Source of the DNA: Gammaproteobacteria bacterium
GTDB taxonomy: Bacteria > Pseudomonadota > Gammaproteobacteria > Arenicellales > JAOTYS01
Length of the DNA stretch: 8,771 bases
NCBI GenBank assembly: GCA_029861795.1
Contig: JAOTYS010000176.1
Span: 1 to 8,771, forward strand
Reading direction: 5' to 3'
Of this stretch, positions 5,825-8,771 are shown piece by piece (the first letter of the stretch is position 1; every line of letters starts with the position of its first letter). The notes beneath the pieces were generated by a model. The model did no database searches. It saw nothing but the letters and a program-made list of their open reading frames with translations, and was not told the DNA's origin. The translations under genes and the position numbers were made by a program.

Positions 5825-6442
5825 GTGAAATTATCAGATCAAACGTACCCCTGGTCCGATGATTCCGATCATCATTCGGATCTCTCATACCTGCTGACCC
5901 CCGCCGCACAGACGCGCTACGTTGTGGCCGCGCATTTTGTTAAGGGCTGTGAGCATATAGTAGAAATCGGCGGGTTTAAATCGCCGATCAGCGGCTTTCT
6001 GACATACACTCCGAAAAGCGTGTTAGTGCTGGATCCACTCATCAAGGAGTACCATGCGGACCGGCTCAAAGGGTTGCCGTGCAGGGTGGACCACGTCGCT
6101 GTACCGTTTCAGGAGTACGCAATTGAGCTGCGAGATTACACATATGGGCTAGTTATACTCGGAGTGTCGATTAAGCACTTCAGTGACGACGAACAGATAC
6201 AAAACGCACAGTGGGCAAAACTAGATGACCTGGTAAAACGCGCCACCGTGACTGTGCTTGAGTGCTCTCTCGGCTGGCCACGCAGTGTCGACGCGGCCAA
6301 GCGTTTGACCGATCTCAGCGAGATCACTACTACATTACAGTTCGATTTAGATCTCAGTGGAAATCCCGGTATGAATGCGGAGCAGTCGAGACGGCGATTT
6401 TTTGTGCTTCGACCATCCCGCAATGTTGATCCTGATAGGTAG
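5825..6442 (+). CDS. SAM-methyltransferase-like protein of unknown function
   Basis: A 205-residue soluble protein. HIVEIGGFKSPISGFL (44-59) looks like a variant glycine-rich SAM motif I, with Glu47 in the acidic position. SVLVLDPL (65-72) gives a motif-II-like aspartate (Asp70), and YGLVILGVSIKHFS (107-120) resembles motif IV. RRRFFVLRPSR (189-199) could be the final core strand. The order and spacing fit a small Rossmann methyltransferase, but I cannot name the family and the motif-I sequence is divergent, so loss of catalysis is possible. The start is GTG 5825; a purine run (GGGAGTGAGG, about 5804-5813) lies somewhat far upstream. The next gene begins within 10 bases of its stop and is also methyltransferase-like, so the two form a transcriptional pair and may act on the same substrate. 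Confidence 0.5.
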   Translation: MKLSDQTYPWSDDSDHHSDLSYLLTPAAQTRYVVAAHFVKGCEHIVEIGGFKSPISGFLTYTPKSVLVLDPLIKEYHADRLKGLPCRVDHVAVPFQEYAIELRDYTYGLVILGVSIKHFSDDEQIQNAQWAKLDDLVKRATVTVLECSLGWPRSVDAAKRLTDLSEITTTLQFDLDLSGNPGMNAEQSRRRFFVLRPSRNVDPDR

Positions 6443-6445
6443 GTG
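6441..6445 (+). promoter_or_regulatory. Ribosome binding site favouring ATG 6452 over GTG 6443
   Basis: AGGTG (6441-6445), within TAGGTAGGTG, overlaps the stop of the upstream gene and is 6 bases from ATG 6452, near-ideal spacing. The alternative GTG at 6443 lies inside this site and would add only three residues. Confidence 0.5.
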
Positions 6446-6451
6446 AATCGT

Positions 6452-7183
6452 ATGCCCACGCCAAGCCAACATCGGCCAGAGCCAATGCATGTCACCATCT
6501 CAGACAAGGATGAATACTACCGTTTTGTGCTCGAAGGATTAGCAAGGTATCTAGAGGTTCCATTTCTCGACGACTTAAATCGCACCATAGCCAAATATCC
6601 GCGCCCAGATCTTCCAAATGCTCTGAGCAAGAATCAGGTTGCCAGTAAGAGATGGCTTATGGAAGAGCTCCACCAGGCTGTTGGACCAAACTTGGGAGTA
6701 GTCTACATCTTGGGTGGCTGGTATGGCTTCTTAGGTGCGATGTTACTTCATGATAATCGATTTTCCATTGACCAGATCATCAGCGTCGATCTGAATCCTA
6801 CGTGTCAAGAAGTAGCGGAGTCGCTGAATCACACCCATGTTTGTGCACAACGCTTTCGTGCACTTACGGCCGATATGTGCGAATTGGACTATGGTGGGAT
6901 CGCTGACACCACGCCAGCTCCTCGCAACCCGATGGCATCACCCGATGTCGTCATCAACACGAGCTGTGAGCATTTAACGTGCTACCACGAGTGGTATCAG
7001 CGAGTGCCTGGTGGAATGACTGTGGTGTTGCAATCCAACAATGATTTCGACTGTCCCGTTCACGTCAACTGCGTTCCTGACCTTGAGGCGTTCAAGCTGC
7101 AATCGCCGTTGTCAGAACTTCTGTTTGCGGGCACTCTACGGCATAAACATTACGATCGATTCATGCTAATTGGGCGGAAATGA
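6452..7183 (+). CDS. Class I SAM-dependent methyltransferase-like protein, uncharacterised family
   Basis: A 243-residue soluble protein. The SAM-fold marks are VVYILGGWYGFLGAMLL (83-99; glycine-rich motif I), IISVDLNP (109-116; Asp113 as motif-II acid), LTADMCELDY (138-147) and DVVINTSCEHL (165-175; motif-IV region). GGWYG followed later by INTSCEH and VVLQSNN (191-197) recalls an uncharacterised methyltransferase-like group that I associate with phages and scattered bacteria; this is memory, not a search. Cysteines and histidines after SNN (FDCPVHVNC, 199-207) might bind metal or take part in catalysis. The start was chosen from ribosome-site spacing. It is tightly linked to the preceding methyltransferase-like gene and converges on a glycosyltransferase with 22 bp between stops. 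The substrate is unknown; the neighbourhood suggests a glycan or small metabolite. Confidence 0.5.
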   Translation: MPTPSQHRPEPMHVTISDKDEYYRFVLEGLARYLEVPFLDDLNRTIAKYPRPDLPNALSKNQVASKRWLMEELHQAVGPNLGVVYILGGWYGFLGAMLLHDNRFSIDQIISVDLNPTCQEVAESLNHTHVCAQRFRALTADMCELDYGGIADTTPAPRNPMASPDVVINTSCEHLTCYHEWYQRVPGGMTVVLQSNNDFDCPVHVNCVPDLEAFKLQSPLSELLFAGTLRHKHYDRFMLIGRK

Positions 7184-7205
7184 TCTGCGTTGCAGTGCAA
7201 TGTCC

Positions 7206-8375
7206 CTAGCAAGTATCAGTGGCGTGCCGTATTCGCTCGGCAATGAACAATGCGCTGCTACGTGCCCCATCGAAACTAAATCCGCTCGTCGGCGCTGTGG
7301 GTGATTCCATGGCGCATTCCATGGCTTTCGCCAGACGCTCTGGTGTAAGTTCCTGCTCCCTCACCACTTGCACCAGTCCACGCTTGGCGAGCGCTGCCGC
7401 CCTTTGACTTTGCTCCGTCTCTCCGTTGCCCACAAAAGGCACAATCACCGCCCTCGATTGGGCCTGTAACAATTCTACAACTGTGTTGTAGCCCCCTTGG
7501 GAGACGGACAGCTTGCAATTGCTTAGTAAGCACCGAAAATCTGGTCGACTGTGCTCCACTGTTACACTGTTTGGTGCCTTAGCCTTTAACTCCGCTACCT
7601 TGTAGGCAGGTGACTGACTACCTACTAACATGTCCCAGCGGGAGTCACGCCAGCGCGTAAGGGGGCGGGCCTGCAATGCTGTTTCGAGCAGTCGAGTACC
7701 CACTGCCCCACCACCCGCAGACACTAATACATCTGGAGCATCAACGCTGTCACATGAATTCTCCGTCTCGGCTACCACGAACCCAGTGTAGTGAAGTTTG
7801 TCCGCTATCTGATGGGTGTCCGGGAAAGACTCCGAGAAGTCCATAAATGTCGGGTCGCCATGGACCAGCACTGCGTCGAAGTAGTGCTGCACTAGTTCCA
7901 CTGTATCCTTGATCCGTTTTGAATCCGTGCGTTGTTGTACGATATCTCTGACTAAAGACATGATCAACGGACGTGGTAACGAAGCCCTGGCTCGCTCCAA
8001 TAGCGGGTCTAGCTCAAATCTCATCTGACGTCGCCCAAAGGGGAACGACTCTAGTAACAAGGCGTGGGGTTGGAGCGCATCAAAGGCCGATAGCAGCTGT
8101 TTCCTTCTATGGGTTCTCCAGTGATTATCGATTGGATGGCCGTCAGCATTTACTAGGATCTTAAAACTCGCATCACGGCTCCGAACTGGCGGCAGTTGAA
8201 TCAAGGGGACAGAACCGAGATCCAAATCGTTCTCAGGCATCCCGCCACTAATCAGAGTCACGTCGAACCCTGCCCTGCACAGAGCGCGTGCAATTAACCC
8301 TGCCCGCCTTAGATGCCCTACTCCGAGTAGATGTTGGACGTAGATACATACCCGGTGGCTTTGGGCGGGGCGCAT
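7206..8375 (-). CDS. GT-B glycosyltransferase, MurG/GT28-like (COG4671-like)
   Basis: A 389-residue predicted glycosyltransferase with two Rossmann halves. The N-terminal acceptor half opens with VCIYVQHLLGVGHLRRA (9-25), where GVGHLRR is the glycine-rich loop typical of this group. The C-terminal donor half has VLVSAGGGAVG (216-226) and KLSVSQGGYNTVVELL (288-303), the equivalent of the GGxxT/E donor-binding motif in MurG. VPFVGNGETEQSQRAAALAKRGLV (312-335) then matches the usual region that contacts the nucleotide sugar. There is no signal peptide. It belongs to a predicted-glycosyltransferase group rather than true MurG: no cell-wall genes are nearby and the motifs differ. The start ATG 8375 has no clear ribosome site. 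A related glycosyltransferase gene lies 47 bp upstream on the same strand, so the two are probably one operon and may add successive sugars. Confidence 0.5.
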   Translation of the reverse strand: MRPAQSHRVCIYVQHLLGVGHLRRAGLIARALCRAGFDVTLISGGMPENDLDLGSVPLIQLPPVRSRDASFKILVNADGHPIDNHWRTHRRKQLLSAFDALQPHALLLESFPFGRRQMRFELDPLLERARASLPRPLIMSLVRDIVQQRTDSKRIKDTVELVQHYFDAVLVHGDPTFMDFSESFPDTHQIADKLHYTGFVVAETENSCDSVDAPDVLVSAGGGAVGTRLLETALQARPLTRWRDSRWDMLVGSQSPAYKVAELKAKAPNSVTVEHSRPDFRCLLSNCKLSVSQGGYNTVVELLQAQSRAVIVPFVGNGETEQSQRAAALAKRGLVQVVREQELTPERLAKAMECAMESPTAPTSGFSFDGARSSALFIAERIRHATDTC

Positions 8376-8422
8376 CGGATAAAGCGCAGCGGTAGCCAGT
8401 GACGCTCGGGTTGACCCTTTTG

Positions 8423-8771
8423 TTACTCTACGGATCGCTTCAGAGGAACCTGCAGATTGGAACGGACGATATGACGTTCTGCTAGCTCGTTTACTTTTTC
8501 TAATCCATTGAGCAATCCAGGAATGGCGGCCTCTGAGGGAAGTTTTTGGTGAGGTAGTTTATGCAATGCCTCGATCATGGTGTTAGTGTCCCTACGAGTA
8601 TCGGATCTAAGTACTTCTACCAGACCGAAATTCTGCGCAGTAGTCGCACGAACAAGTTGCTCCCGTCTTGGATGGGTCCGTGGAATTAACAAGGCACGCT
8701 TATCTAGGGAAATTATTTCGCAGAAAGTGTTATAACCGCCCATCGCAACTATTGCGCAGAATTTCGGTCTG
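8423..8771 (-). CDS. Second MurG/GT28-like glycosyltransferase, C-terminal part (gene leaves window on the right)
   Basis: The reading frame is open from the window edge, giving 115 residues without a start, so the ATG at 8743 is internal rather than the start. The visible part begins with FCAIVAMGGYNTFCEIISL, the donor-binding GGYNT motif, followed by ALLIPRTHPRREQLVRA, typical of the same predicted-glycosyltransferase group as the downstream gene. The remainder is a helical tail ending at TAA (8425-8423). It shares the GGYNT motif with its neighbour but differs strongly around it, so the pair are ancient paralogues rather than a recent duplication. Position, strand and the 47-bp gap suggest co-transcription. 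The N-terminal acceptor half is outside the window. Confidence 0.5.
   Translation of the reverse strand, partial: RPKFCAIVAMGGYNTFCEIISLDKRALLIPRTHPRREQLVRATTAQNFGLVEVLRSDTRRDTNTMIEALHKLPHQKLPSEAAIPGLLNGLEKVNELAERHIVRSNLQVPLKRSVE

Noticed and set aside
5855..5880. Imperfect palindrome (TCCGATGAT / ATCATTCGGA) near the start of the methyltransferase-like gene at 5825
   Set aside because: The arms mismatch, it lies in coding sequence rich in Asp/His/Ser codons that explain it, and no regulatory context supports it.
6136..6507. 123-residue minus-strand ORF spanning the junction of the two methyltransferase genes
   Set aside because: It has Ser/Arg-rich antisense composition and no motifs, and it covers two genes with coherent sequence and a good ribosome site.
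7190..7200. TTGCA-G-TGCAA between the convergent stops at 7183 and 7206
   Set aside because: The loop is one base with no T-run on either side, so it is not a workable terminator.
8408..8421. GGGT-TG-ACCC followed by T residues between the two right-hand glycosyltransferase genes
   Set aside because: The stem is too short, the loop too small, and the T-run follows it on the plus strand while the genes run on the minus strand.

Overview
The window looks like chromosomal DNA of a Gram-negative, probably proteobacterial, organism. This rests on the type of genes (class III adenylate cyclase, exporter-type ABC protein, surface-glycan glycosyltransferases) and on mixed ATG/GTG/TTG starts. No rRNA, tRNA, insertion sequence, CRISPR array or phage structural gene is visible, and genus cannot be read from the sequence. 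Gene density is high and no gene-free stretch exceeds about 210 bp.

Left part (1-3045): the 5' end of an exporter-type ABC transporter gene runs leftward out of the window. A plus-strand set diverges from it: a GT4-type glycosyltransferase, a histidine phosphatase and a TylF/MycF-like O-methyltransferase. The last two are only 4 bp apart. Together they suggest making, decorating and exporting a glycan or glycosylated small molecule.

Middle part (3096-5613): a second-messenger module. A membrane-anchored class III nucleotide cyclase is encoded on the plus strand directly behind the methyltransferase. Converging on it from the minus strand are a small stand-alone cyclic-nucleotide-binding protein and an HD-domain phosphohydrolase. 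The layout puts a cNMP maker, a cNMP sensor and a candidate phosphohydrolase side by side. The junction between the sensor and the HD gene is unusual: a nested direct repeat, a perfect 12-bp inverted repeat that loops out the HD start codon, and a 14-codon upstream ORF ending in an ATGA overlap with the HD start.

Right part (5825-8771): two plus-strand genes for SAM-methyltransferase-like proteins with no assigned function, facing two tandem minus-strand MurG/GT28-like glycosyltransferases, the second of which leaves the window. Overall this reads as a glycan or secondary-metabolite locus with an embedded cyclic-nucleotide signalling cassette. The regulatory link between the two is inference from gene order.
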